The translations under genes and the position numbers were made by a program. A stretch of DNA of 5,439 nucleotides from Elusimicrobiota bacterium. GTDB lineage: Bacteria; CAYTYR01; UBA6262; DAOVJB01. Location: positions 1 to 5,439 of the forward strand of contig DAOVJB010000097.1 of NCBI GenBank assembly GCA_030673425.1, written 5' to 3'. The notes beneath the pieces were generated by a model. The model was not told where the DNA came from, made no database searches, and saw only the letters and a program-made list of their open reading frames with translations. Shown in pieces: positions 1 to 4,680 of the stretch; within the stretch, counting starts at the first letter, position 1, and every line of letters starts with the position of its first letter.

Positions 1-7
1 AATGGAT

Positions 8-54
8 AAAGACGTCCTTTTTAGTAGCAGAGTTTGCTAAGAAGGGCGTTTTTT
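8..54 (+). promoter_or_regulatory. Leader hairpin-terminator, copy 1 (putative attenuator of the sigma-like gene)
   Basis: The 5' arm ACGTCC (12-17) pairs with GGGCGT (44-49). The helix extends outward through G11-T50 and the A's at 8-10 with the T's at 51-53. Inside is a second stem, TAGCA (25-29) with TGCTA (35-39), closing a 5-nt loop GAGTT. A run of T's (49-54) follows, as in an intrinsic terminator. It ends 6 nt before the AAGGAG ribosome binding site of the next gene, so a constitutive terminator here would silence that gene; conditional termination is the simplest reading. It matches copies 2 and 3 before glnB; 17 of the 21 bases from position 2 match those from 742. Because the window starts here, it could instead end an upstream gene. 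Confidence 0.65.
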
Positions 55-60
55 TATAAA

Positions 61-66
61 AAGGAG
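61..66 (+). promoter_or_regulatory. Ribosome binding site supporting a GTG start
   Basis: AAGGAG lies 5 nt before the GTG at 72 and decides that start for the sigma-like protein. It follows the T-run of hairpin copy 1 almost directly, so any structure that spreads past the terminator could also affect translation. Confidence 0.7.
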
Positions 67-71
67 AAACT

Positions 72-614
72 GTGGATTTTAATATACTATTTAACAAAAT
101 AGCTCCCAAACTAAAAATGATAGCCAGAAGGCATAACGGTCATGGTTTTTTCATTGATGAGGATGATCTGTATCAGGAAATGTGTATCAGGCTCTGGAAT
201 AATTTTAAGGATGGAGTTCCTGATGGTATAAATGAAGCTTATATAGCGAGAGGTTGCGAATTTCACATATTAAACTATCTCAGGATAAAAAGAGAAAAAG
301 CACACCTTATAAGTTTAGAAGAACCTATAGGTGAAAATGGAACTACACTAAAAGAATTCTTACCGAATAAAGAGGAGTCTTTAGACAGATATATAAACAG
401 AACAATAACTATTGATACTATAAAAAATAACGGCTTTAGCAAAAGGGAAAAGGAGGTTTTTTCACTTTTACTGGAAGGTTATACAGTAAGAGAAGCTGGA
501 AATAAAATGGGTGTTTCTCACGTCATGGTTATCAAGCTTAAACAGAGTATAATCAGGAAGTGGAAGGAAAAAGATAAAATAAAGGTTACCAAAAACAACA
601 GATATTTACTTTAG
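72..614 (+). CDS. Sigma-70 family RNA polymerase sigma factor-like regulator
   Basis: A 180-aa protein with two parts. Residues 5-80 resemble sigma region 2: a helix ending in the acidic motif IDEDDLYQE (28-36) typical of region 2.1-2.2, then a basic stretch around YIARGCEFHILNYLRIKREK (57-76) in the position of regions 2.3-2.4. Residues 122-166 resemble region 4, with SKREKEVFSLLLEGYTVREA (123-142) leading into a helix-turn-helix and a basic recognition helix. There is no region 1.1 or region 3, as in small ECF-type sigma factors. The start is GTG, with AAGGAG at 61-66 spaced 5 nt away. It is preceded by the same kind of hairpin-terminator that precedes glnB, so it probably shares their control and may itself control the nitrogen genes; this is inference. 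The tail (about 167-180) is lysine-rich. The sigma assignment rests on motif resemblance only; a non-sigma HTH regulator is possible. Confidence 0.75.
   Translation: MDFNILFNKIAPKLKMIARRHNGHGFFIDEDDLYQEMCIRLWNNFKDGVPDGINEAYIARGCEFHILNYLRIKREKAHLISLEEPIGENGTTLKEFLPNKEESLDRYINRTITIDTIKNNGFSKREKEVFSLLLEGYTVREAGNKMGVSHVMVIKLKQSIIRKWKEKDKIKVTKNNRYLL
576..594 (+). repeat. 19-nt direct repeat, copy A
   Basis: AAAATAAAGGTTACCAAAA occurs here and again, identical, at 2934-2952. This copy lies inside the last codons of the sigma-like gene (the lysine-rich tail). The core GGTTACC is an interrupted palindrome, GGT-N-ACC. Confidence 0.6.
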
Positions 615-632
615 ATGGTAAGAACATAAGAT
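605..632 (+). promoter_or_regulatory. Weak candidate sigma-70 promoter for the glnB leader
   Basis: TTTACT (605-610) and TAAGAT (627-632) each match 4 of 6 consensus bases with a 16-nt spacer. A start near 640 would make a leader holding the hairpin at 645 and both terminator copies before glnB. In an AT-rich window such matches arise easily by chance, and transcription could equally read through from the sigma-like gene. Confidence 0.2.
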
Positions 633-644
633 AGCAATATTTAA

Positions 645-660
645 GACACGTTGTCGTGTC
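645..660 (+). promoter_or_regulatory. Perfect short hairpin at the start of the glnB leader
   Basis: GACACG (645-650) pairs with CGTGTC (655-660) across the tetraloop TTGT, a 6-bp G+C-rich stem. No U-tract follows, so it is not an intrinsic terminator by itself. It sits 30 nt after the stop of the sigma-like gene and 5 nt before hairpin-terminator copy 2. It may be a leader structural element, a stabilising 3' end of the upstream transcript, or a palindromic operator in DNA. Confidence 0.45.
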
Positions 661-665
661 AAGAC

Positions 666-712
666 AAAGGCGTTCAATATGGCAAGCAATGTAAGCCAGA
701 AGAATGCTTTTT
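666..712 (+). promoter_or_regulatory. Leader hairpin-terminator, copy 2
   Basis: The 5' arm AAAGGCGTTC (666-675) pairs along its whole length with GAATGCTTTT (702-711), with G-U pairs at G669-T708 and G672-T705. An inner stem TGGC (680-683) with GCCA (695-698) closes an 11-nt loop. A T-rich tract follows (708-718). Outer-arm composition and the nested stem match copies 1 and 3, but the inner stem has a different sequence that still pairs. It lies upstream of copy 3 in tandem, well before any start codon. It could end transcription of the sigma-like gene, but its likeness to the two copies placed next to ribosome binding sites argues for a regulated attenuator. Confidence 0.6.
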
Positions 713-716
713 ATTT

Positions 717-739
717 TTAAGTACTAAGCAAGTATTTAA
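717..739 (+). promoter_or_regulatory. Linker hairpin between the two tandem terminators
   Basis: TTAAGTACT (717-725) pairs with AGTATTTAA (731-739) through 9 bp, one of them a G-U pair (G721-T735), around the 5-nt loop AAGCA. It follows the T-tract of copy 2 and ends 8 nt before the paired A's of copy 3. It is AT-rich and may be only a spacer, or a structure that insulates the two elements. Confidence 0.35.
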
Positions 740-747
740 GTATGGGC

Positions 748-800
748 AAAGGCGTCCGTTTTGCTGCCGGGATGGCAGATGAAAATCGGATGCCTTTTTT
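748..800 (+). promoter_or_regulatory. Leader hairpin-terminator, copy 3 (putative glnB attenuator)
   Basis: This is the strongest of the three. GGCGTCCG (751-758) pairs with CGGATGCC (787-794), A's at 748-750 face T's at 795-797, and TTTT (759-762) can pair with AAAA (782-785) around a bulged T786. The inner stem CTGCC (764-768) with GGCAG (774-778) closes the 5-nt loop GGGAT. Six T's (795-800) follow. The result is a near-continuous long hairpin with a U-tract, a textbook intrinsic terminator. It ends 15 nt before the glnB ribosome binding site and cannot serve as the end of an upstream gene without also blocking glnB, so attenuation is likely. In Klebsiella nasF and in Geobacter nitrogen genes, leader terminators are overridden by ANTAR proteins; whether this is related is unknown. 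Confidence 0.75.
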
Positions 801-815
801 ATTTAAGCTAAGAAT

Positions 816-820
816 GGAGG
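816..820 (+). promoter_or_regulatory. Ribosome binding site that sets the glnB start
   Basis: GGAGG lies 11 nt before the ATG at 832. The reading frame is open further upstream, to an ATG at 742, but that start would place the terminator hairpin inside the coding region and has no strong ribosome binding site. The PII family begins MKKIE, which matches the ATG at 832. Confidence 0.65.
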
Positions 821-831
821 TGGAACTCAAG

Positions 832-1152
832 ATGAAGAAGATTGAATGTATAATCCGTACTGAAAAATTAAAAGAGTTAGAAGGAGTCTTACGACAGATT
901 GGGGTTGGTGGGATGACAATTACTGAAGTTAAAGGATTTGGGAAGGAGACCACTCGGCCAGATGCTTATTTGATTTTACCTAAAACTAAAGTGGAGATAT
1001 ATGCTACTGACCAGCAGATTGAAGAACTGACCAAAGTAATTATCGATACCTGCTGTACAGGGGAATTGGGAGATGGAAAGATTATCATCTTGCCTGTGGA
1101 GGAGGTGATTCGAATAAGAACTGGTGAGAAGCAGGATGAGGCTATATTTTAA
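832..1152 (+). CDS. PII nitrogen regulator with a shortened T-loop
   Basis: A 106-aa PII signal protein, against about 112 aa for E. coli GlnB. It begins MKKIECIIRTEKL and keeps GGMTITEVKGFG (26-37), the B-loop TGELGDGKI (76-84) and the C-loop RIRTGE (94-99), so trimer fold and ATP/ADP binding are probably retained. The T-loop is different. Between GFG (35-37) and LPK (49-51) there are 11 residues where E. coli has 18. The QKGxxExYRGxxY stretch is gone, including Arg47, which plugs AmtB, and the uridylylated Tyr51. Gln39, a 2-oxoglutarate/Mg ligand in classical PII, is Glu here. It may therefore sense nucleotides without canonical AmtB blocking or uridylylation; this is inference. The amtB ribosome binding site starts right after its stop codon, so the two are cotranscribed. 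The start at 832 follows family length and GGAGG at 816. Confidence 0.9.
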   Translation: MKKIECIIRTEKLKELEGVLRQIGVGGMTITEVKGFGKETTRPDAYLILPKTKVEIYATDQQIEELTKVIIDTCCTGELGDGKIIILPVEEVIRIRTGEKQDEAIF

Positions 1153-1159
1153 AAGGAGG
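1153..1159 (+). promoter_or_regulatory. Ribosome binding site that sets the amtB start
   Basis: AAGGAGG lies directly after the glnB stop and 9 nt before the ATG at 1169. An in-frame ATG at 1124 lies inside glnB with no such site. The 1169 start gives a clean signal peptide, so it is preferred. Confidence 0.7.
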
Positions 1160-1168
1160 AAGAAAAAA

Positions 1169-2536
1169 ATGTTTAATAAAATAGTAAAGATGGCAAAAAC
1201 CATGAGCTTGACTGTTTTAATTATGTTAGCATTGCCTTTATTTGCGTTTGCTGATGAGGCAACCGCAGCAACTAATGCTGTAGCCATTGATACAGTCTGG
1301 GTTTTGGTGGCAGCATTCCTGGTATTTTTTATGCAACCAGGATTTGCAATGGTGGAGACTGGTTTTACCAGGGCTAAAAACGCATCTAATATTTTGATGA
1401 AAAATCTTATGGATTTTAGTATTGGGTCAATTGCCTTCTGGCTAATTGGTTTTGGCATAATGTTTGGTGCGGACAAATTTGGACTTTTTGGCACAAGTGG
1501 GTCTTTCTTAAGTTTTGCTAATCCTTCAACTTCTGAAGGATTATGGCAGTTTGCCTATTGGATGTTTCAGATAGTTTTTGCAGCTACGGCAGCAACTATT
1601 GTTTCAGGAGCAATGGCTGAGAGAACAAGGTTCCCTGCATATTTAATCTATTCATTTTTTATTTGTGCTCTAATCTACCCTGTAGTAGGACATTGGATTT
1701 GGGGTGGAGGATGGCTTGGAGGTAAAGGTATGATAGACTTTGCCGGCTCTACAGTAGTTCACTCAGTTGGTGGTTGGGCAGGTTTGGCCGGGGCGTTACT
1801 GCTTGGGCCAAGGTTAGGTAAATATGCTAAAGATGGTACATCACGGGCTATTCCTGGACATAATATCCCCTTAGCAGCCTTAGGTGTATTTATCCTTTGG
1901 TTTGGATGGTTTGGTTTTAATGCGGGGAGTACTACCTCAGGTACAAACCTAAGTATTGCTACTATTGCAGTAACTACTAATTTAGCAGCTGCTGCAGGAG
2001 CAATCATGGCTATGTTTACTGCCTGGTTTAGGTTTGGAAAACCTGATACCAGTATGGCTTTTAATGGTGTTTTGGCAGGTTTGGTGGCAATAACTGCTCC
2101 CTGCGCAAGTGTCTCTCCTTTAAGTGCAATCATCATTGGAGCAATAGCTGGTGTATTAGTTGTCTTCAGCGTAGAATTTCTTGATAAAGTTTTACATATT
2201 GATGATCCTGTAGGTGCAATATCAGTTCATGGAGTTTGCGGAGCGTTTGGGACCCTTGCAGTAGGACTATTTGCAGAAGCTGCATATGGAAAAGCAAGTG
2301 GAGCAGGAGCTGTTAATGGTCTTTTCTTTGGCGGAGGACTCTCGCAGTTTTTCATCCAATTAATAGGTGTGGTTTCCGTATTCTTGTGGGTATTTGGCTC
2401 AGCATTACTTCTGTTCTACATTATTAAAAAGACTATAGGGCTTAGAGCTTCTGATGAAGAACAATTAAAAGGACTGGATATCACTGAGCACGGGATGGAA
2501 GCTTATTCTGGATTTGAGATATTTACTACAGAATAG
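1169..2536 (+). CDS. amtB: Ammonium transporter AmtB
   Basis: A 455-aa inner-membrane ammonium channel of the Amt/Mep/Rh family, which works as a trimer. Residues 1-28 form a signal peptide: basic start, hydrophobic core LTVLIMLALPLFAFA, cleavage predicted after Ala28. The mature part begins DEATAATN and continues with FMQPGFAMVETGFTRAKN, the first-helix signature of the family. The pore twin histidines are His198 (in STVVHSVGGWAG) and His354 (in GAISVHGVCGAFGT). Asp190, eight residues before the first His, and Trp182 in GGGWLGG match the structural Asp160 and recruitment-site Trp148 of E. coli AmtB. FNAGS carries the pore Phe and Ser. The C-terminal tail after YIIKKTIGLR (LDITEHGMEAYSGFE) is the usual cytoplasmic tail that couples to PII. 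It lies between two PII genes; amtB-glnK pairing is widespread, having one on each side less so. Confidence 0.97.
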   Translation: MFNKIVKMAKTMSLTVLIMLALPLFAFADEATAATNAVAIDTVWVLVAAFLVFFMQPGFAMVETGFTRAKNASNILMKNLMDFSIGSIAFWLIGFGIMFGADKFGLFGTSGSFLSFANPSTSEGLWQFAYWMFQIVFAATAATIVSGAMAERTRFPAYLIYSFFICALIYPVVGHWIWGGGWLGGKGMIDFAGSTVVHSVGGWAGLAGALLLGPRLGKYAKDGTSRAIPGHNIPLAALGVFILWFGWFGFNAGSTTSGTNLSIATIAVTTNLAAAAGAIMAMFTAWFRFGKPDTSMAFNGVLAGLVAITAPCASVSPLSAIIIGAIAGVLVVFSVEFLDKVLHIDDPVGAISVHGVCGAFGTLAVGLFAEAAYGKASGAGAVNGLFFGGGLSQFFIQLIGVVSVFLWVFGSALLLFYIIKKTIGLRASDEEQLKGLDITEHGMEAYSGFEIFTTE

Positions 2537-2538
2537 AG

Positions 2539-2564
2539 TAAGGACTAAGAAAACTTAATCCTTA
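2539..2564 (+). promoter_or_regulatory. Intercistronic hairpin between amtB and glnK
   Basis: TAAGGA (2539-2544) pairs with TCCTTA (2559-2564), and after one C/A mismatch TAAG (2546-2549) pairs with CTTA (2554-2557) around an AAAA loop. No U-tract follows, so it is not a standard terminator. It lies just after the amtB stop and may slow mRNA decay or set different levels of amtB and glnK. No function is shown. Confidence 0.4.
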
Positions 2565-2592
2565 ACACTAACTTTAAAAATGGAGGTAAAAA

Positions 2593-2934
2593 ATGAAACT
2601 GATAATAGCAATGATACAACCCCATAAATTACCTGATGTTAAAAAAGCCTTATATGATGCAGAAGTATGCAAGATGACAGTCTCTAATGCCTTAGGATGT
2701 GGTCAACAAAAAGGCTACACTGAAACTTATAGGGGCGTTATCCATGAGGTAAATCTTCTTAAAAAGGTAAGACTTGAGATAGCAGTCAACGAGGACTTTG
2801 TCAAGTCGACCATTGATGCCATAATAAAAGGTGCTAAAACCGGCAAAATCGGCGATGGTAAAATATTTGTTCTAGATTTACCGGAATGTATAAGAATCAG
2901 GACTGGAGAACGAGATGGGAAAGCAATTGGGTAA
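2593..2934 (+). CDS. glnK: PII nitrogen regulator, GlnK type
   Basis: A 113-aa PII protein of normal length. It keeps the full T-loop [20 protein letters not shown] (35-54), with Gln39 for 2-oxoglutarate/Mg binding and Arg47, which enters the AmtB pore in E. coli GlnK. The B-loop TGKIGDGKI and C-loop [13 protein letters not shown] are intact. Residue 51, the Tyr that GlnD uridylylates in E. coli, is His here, and position 49, the phosphorylated Ser of cyanobacterial PII, is Val. Control by ATP/ADP and 2-oxoglutarate alone is therefore likely; this is inference. GlnK is used because it follows amtB; glnB is an equally valid family name. The ribosome binding site GGAGG lies 7 nt before the ATG. 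It starts 56 nt after amtB and 64 nt before glnA, so a single operon is likely. Confidence 0.93.
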   Translation: MKLIIAMIQPHKLPDVKKALYDAEVCKMTVSNALGCGQQKGYTETYRGVIHEVNLLKKVRLEIAVNEDFVKSTIDAIIKGAKTGKIGDGKIFVLDLPECIRIRTGERDGKAIG

Positions 2935-2952
2935 AAATAAAGGTTACCAAAA
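2934..2952 (+). repeat. 19-nt direct repeat, copy B
   Basis: This is identical to 576-594 but lies in the gap between glnK and glnA, starting at the last base of the glnK stop. It may be a protein-binding site or a remnant of duplication that also carried leader sequence. Confidence 0.6.
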
Positions 2953-2978
2953 TGAACGATTAGAACGTCTTTTATTTT
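2939..2978 (+). promoter_or_regulatory. Possible degenerate fourth leader element before glnA
   Basis: The 3' part, GAACGTCTTTTATTTT (2963-2978), looks like the 3' arm and T-tract of leader copy 2 (GAATGCTTTTTATTTT). A 5' AAAGG (2939-2943) is in the expected place, but only about 6 bp, AAAGGT with GTCTTT, can form, and no inner stem is evident. It may be a decayed or different version of the glnB-leader element. The glnA ribosome binding site follows at 2986-2994. Confidence 0.25.
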
Positions 2979-2998
2979 AAACGAAAAGGAGGAGAAAA

Positions 2999-4330
2999 AT
3001 GGCAAAAAGAACAAAGCAGGATATTCTAAGACTGGTTAAGGAAAACGATGTTAAATTCATCAGGTTATGGTTTACTGATGTTTTGGGACAGGTTAAAAGC
3101 TTCGCTATTACAAATAGCGAATTAGAAGGGGCACTGGAAAACGGTATGGGTTTTGATGGTTCATCAATCACGGGCTATCAGGATATTGAGGAATCAGATA
3201 TGATTGCGATGCCTGACCCTGATACTTTTGCTATACTCCCATGGAGACCAGAACAGAAGGCTGTTGCAAGAATGATCTGTGATATACTCAATCCTGACAG
3301 GACTCCTTATGAAGGAGATCCCCGTTATGTTTTAAAAAGAGCTTTACAAAGAGCAAAAAAGATGGGTTTTGATCATTATTATGTTGGTCCTGAACTTGAG
3401 TATTTCTATTTTAAGAATGACGAGGGTACCCAAGTACTGGATAAGGGAGGATATTTCGATCTCACCACTTTGGATGTTGCAAGTGATCTGAGACGAGAAA
3501 CAGTTTTAGCACTGGAGAAAATGGGTGTAGACATTGAGTATTCACACCATGAAGTTGCTCCATCACAGCATGAAGTTGATATGCGATACAAAGACGCGTT
3601 ACTGATGGCTGATACTGTTATAACCTACAAGGTTGTTGTTAAAGAGATTGCCAATAAATTCGGCGTGTATGCTACATTTATGCCAAAGCCGATATTTGGA
3701 GAGAATGGTTCAGGTATGCATACTCATCAGTCTTTGTTTAAGGGTAATAAAAACGCATTTTTTGACCCTAATTCAAAGGATAATCTGTCAGAAATTGGCC
3801 ATAACTACATTGCTGGACTGCTTAAGCATGCAGAAGAGATATGTTCAATCTTTGCCCAGACAACAAACTCTTATAAGAGACTGGTTCCTGGTTATGAAGC
3901 ACCTGTATATATCGCATGGAGCCGTAGAAACAGAAGCGCGCTGGTCAGAGTTCCATTATATCATCCAGGACAGGAGAAGGCAACACGCTGTGAATTCAGA
4001 GCATGTGACCCGGCATGTAATCCGTATCTTACATTTGCTGTGATGCTTCAAGCCGGATTAAACGGTATAGAAAAAAAATACAAGGTTCCCGATGCCATGG
4101 AGCAGAATTTGTATCATCTTACGGATGCAGAAAGGAAAGAAAAAGGTATACAGACTCTACCGGATAACCTCGGAAATGCCATAAGTATAACCGAAAATAG
4201 TGAACTTGTGAAAAAGACCCTTGGCGATCATATATTCCCCAGGTTTATTAAGCTTAAAAAGAAGGAATGGAATGAGCACAGAATTCAAGTTCCTCAGTAT
4301 GAACTTGACCTATATCTCTCAATTCTCTAA
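2999..4330 (+). CDS. glnA: Glutamine synthetase type I
   Basis: A 443-aa enzyme that makes glutamine from glutamate, ammonium and ATP, normally as a cytosolic dodecamer. Length and sequence match the GSI-alpha group (Bacillus GlnA is 444 aa). The beta-grasp N-terminal domain carries MGFDGSSITGY (50-60), with the Asp-loop that completes the neighbouring active site. Metal ligands are Glu132 and Glu134 in GPELEYF, Glu185 and Glu192 in HHEVAPSQHEVD, and His241 in NGSGMH; MPKPIFG is at 228-234. Arg294 and flap Glu300 lie in NSYKRLVPGYEAP, and Arg312 and Arg330 complete the site. Residue 62 is Asp, where Bacillus GlnA has Arg62, needed for glutamine feedback inhibition. A Tyr (372) is present in NLYHL at the position of the E. 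coli adenylylation site, but no adenylyltransferase is visible. AAGGAGGAG at 2986 precedes the ATG. glnA lies downstream of glnK in the same direction. Confidence 0.97.
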   Translation: MAKRTKQDILRLVKENDVKFIRLWFTDVLGQVKSFAITNSELEGALENGMGFDGSSITGYQDIEESDMIAMPDPDTFAILPWRPEQKAVARMICDILNPDRTPYEGDPRYVLKRALQRAKKMGFDHYYVGPELEYFYFKNDEGTQVLDKGGYFDLTTLDVASDLRRETVLALEKMGVDIEYSHHEVAPSQHEVDMRYKDALLMADTVITYKVVVKEIANKFGVYATFMPKPIFGENGSGMHTHQSLFKGNKNAFFDPNSKDNLSEIGHNYIAGLLKHAEEICSIFAQTTNSYKRLVPGYEAPVYIAWSRRNRSALVRVPLYHPGQEKATRCEFRACDPACNPYLTFAVMLQAGLNGIEKKYKVPDAMEQNLYHLTDAERKEKGIQTLPDNLGNAISITENSELVKKTLGDHIFPRFIKLKKKEWNEHRIQVPQYELDLYLSIL

Positions 4331-4353
4331 TAAAAGAATAAATAAGATGATAG

Positions 4354-4394
4354 CTTCAAATAAAGTGAAGACATAAGTTTTTTTGTACTTATGT
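4354..4394 (+). promoter_or_regulatory. Two adjacent hairpins after glnA
   Basis: CTTCA (4354-4358) pairs with TGAAG (4366-4370). Directly after, ACATAAGT (4371-4378) pairs perfectly with ACTTATGT (4387-4394) over an 8-nt T-rich loop. The T-run lies in the loop, not after the stem, so this is not a canonical intrinsic terminator on either strand. GCGTAAAATTTAGGCATTTTT follows, with only a weak 4-bp hairpin (GTGC/GCAT). The 116-nt gap after glnA (4331-4446) holds nothing else I can name, so it is uncertain whether transcription stops, pauses or continues here. Confidence 0.4.
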
Positions 4395-4446
4395 GCGTAA
4401 AATTTAGGCATTTTTAGAAAAGTAAACATTAAAGAGTGTAATAATT

Positions 4447-4680
4447 ATGAACATAGCACTTAATAGTATAGATAAATTTGATGACTATTTTCTGAAAGTC
4501 ACCAAGGGTGAGATTTACTATACTGTGATAAGACATGTCGAAAAGATACTAATTGAGAAAGCGCTTAAGCGTTCATCCGGGAATCAGATTGCGGCAGCAA
4601 AAATGTTAGGAATTAACCGAAATACTCTAAGAACAAAAATCAAAAAATTAGGTATCAAGGTAGAAAAATGGAAACTTTAA
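4447..4680 (+). CDS. Stand-alone Fis/NtrC-type helix-turn-helix protein
   Basis: A 77-aa protein made almost only of a Fis-type (HTH_8) DNA-binding domain. Helices around IYYTVIRHVEKILIEKALKR (23-42) would dimerise, and GNQIAAAKMLGINRNTLRTK (45-64) forms the helix-turn-helix, ending KIKKLGI. This closely follows the C-terminal DNA-binding domain of NtrC-like sigma-54 activators, but there is no receiver and no AAA+ ATPase. It cannot activate sigma-54 by itself; it could repress, bend DNA or work with a partner. The ribosome binding site is weak (GAG about 10 nt before the ATG). The stop overlaps the start of nadE by 13 nt in another frame, so the two are translationally coupled. A role in nitrogen control is suggested only by glnA and the PII genes nearby. 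Confidence 0.85.
   Translation: MNIALNSIDKFDDYFLKVTKGEIYYTVIRHVEKILIEKALKRSSGNQIAAAKMLGINRNTLRTKIKKLGIKVEKWKL

Noticed and set aside
678-700. Sigma-54 promoter suggested by TGGCAAGC
   Set aside because: There is no TTGC-type -12 element at the right spacing, and the bases are explained by the inner stem of hairpin copy 2.
666-712. Glutamine riboswitch (glnA RNA), suggested by CGTTCA
   Set aside because: The conserved GACGGAAGTAGG-like and GAAGGAACGC-like parts known from that class are absent.
679-720. 13-codon leader peptide (MASNVSQKNAFYF) across hairpin copy 2, and a 12-codon one at 2-40 across copy 1
   Set aside because: The two peptides are unrelated, neither has a run of a regulatory amino acid such as Gln, and the copies agree as RNA structure rather than as peptide.
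8-800. ANTAR-protein target leader
   Set aside because: ANTAR targets have paired hairpins with hexaloops having A at position 1 and G at position 4. The loops here are GAGTT, an 11-nt loop and GGGAT, and no ANTAR domain is encoded. It is kept only as an analogy.
742-831. N-terminal extension of the first PII protein from an ATG at 742
   Set aside because: The extension is simply the terminator hairpin read as codons. The PII fold starts at MKKIE (832), which has its own ribosome binding site.
976-1494. Long minus-strand reading frame of 172 codons, and other minus-strand frames at 717-953, 1759-2136, 2727-3014, 2977-3171 and 3406-3591
   Set aside because: They lie opposite conserved genes with clear motifs, have no family resemblance, and look like antisense shadows.
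3633-4043. Plus-strand reading frame inside glnA
   Set aside because: It overlaps the catalytic part of glnA in another frame, and its product has no recognisable features.
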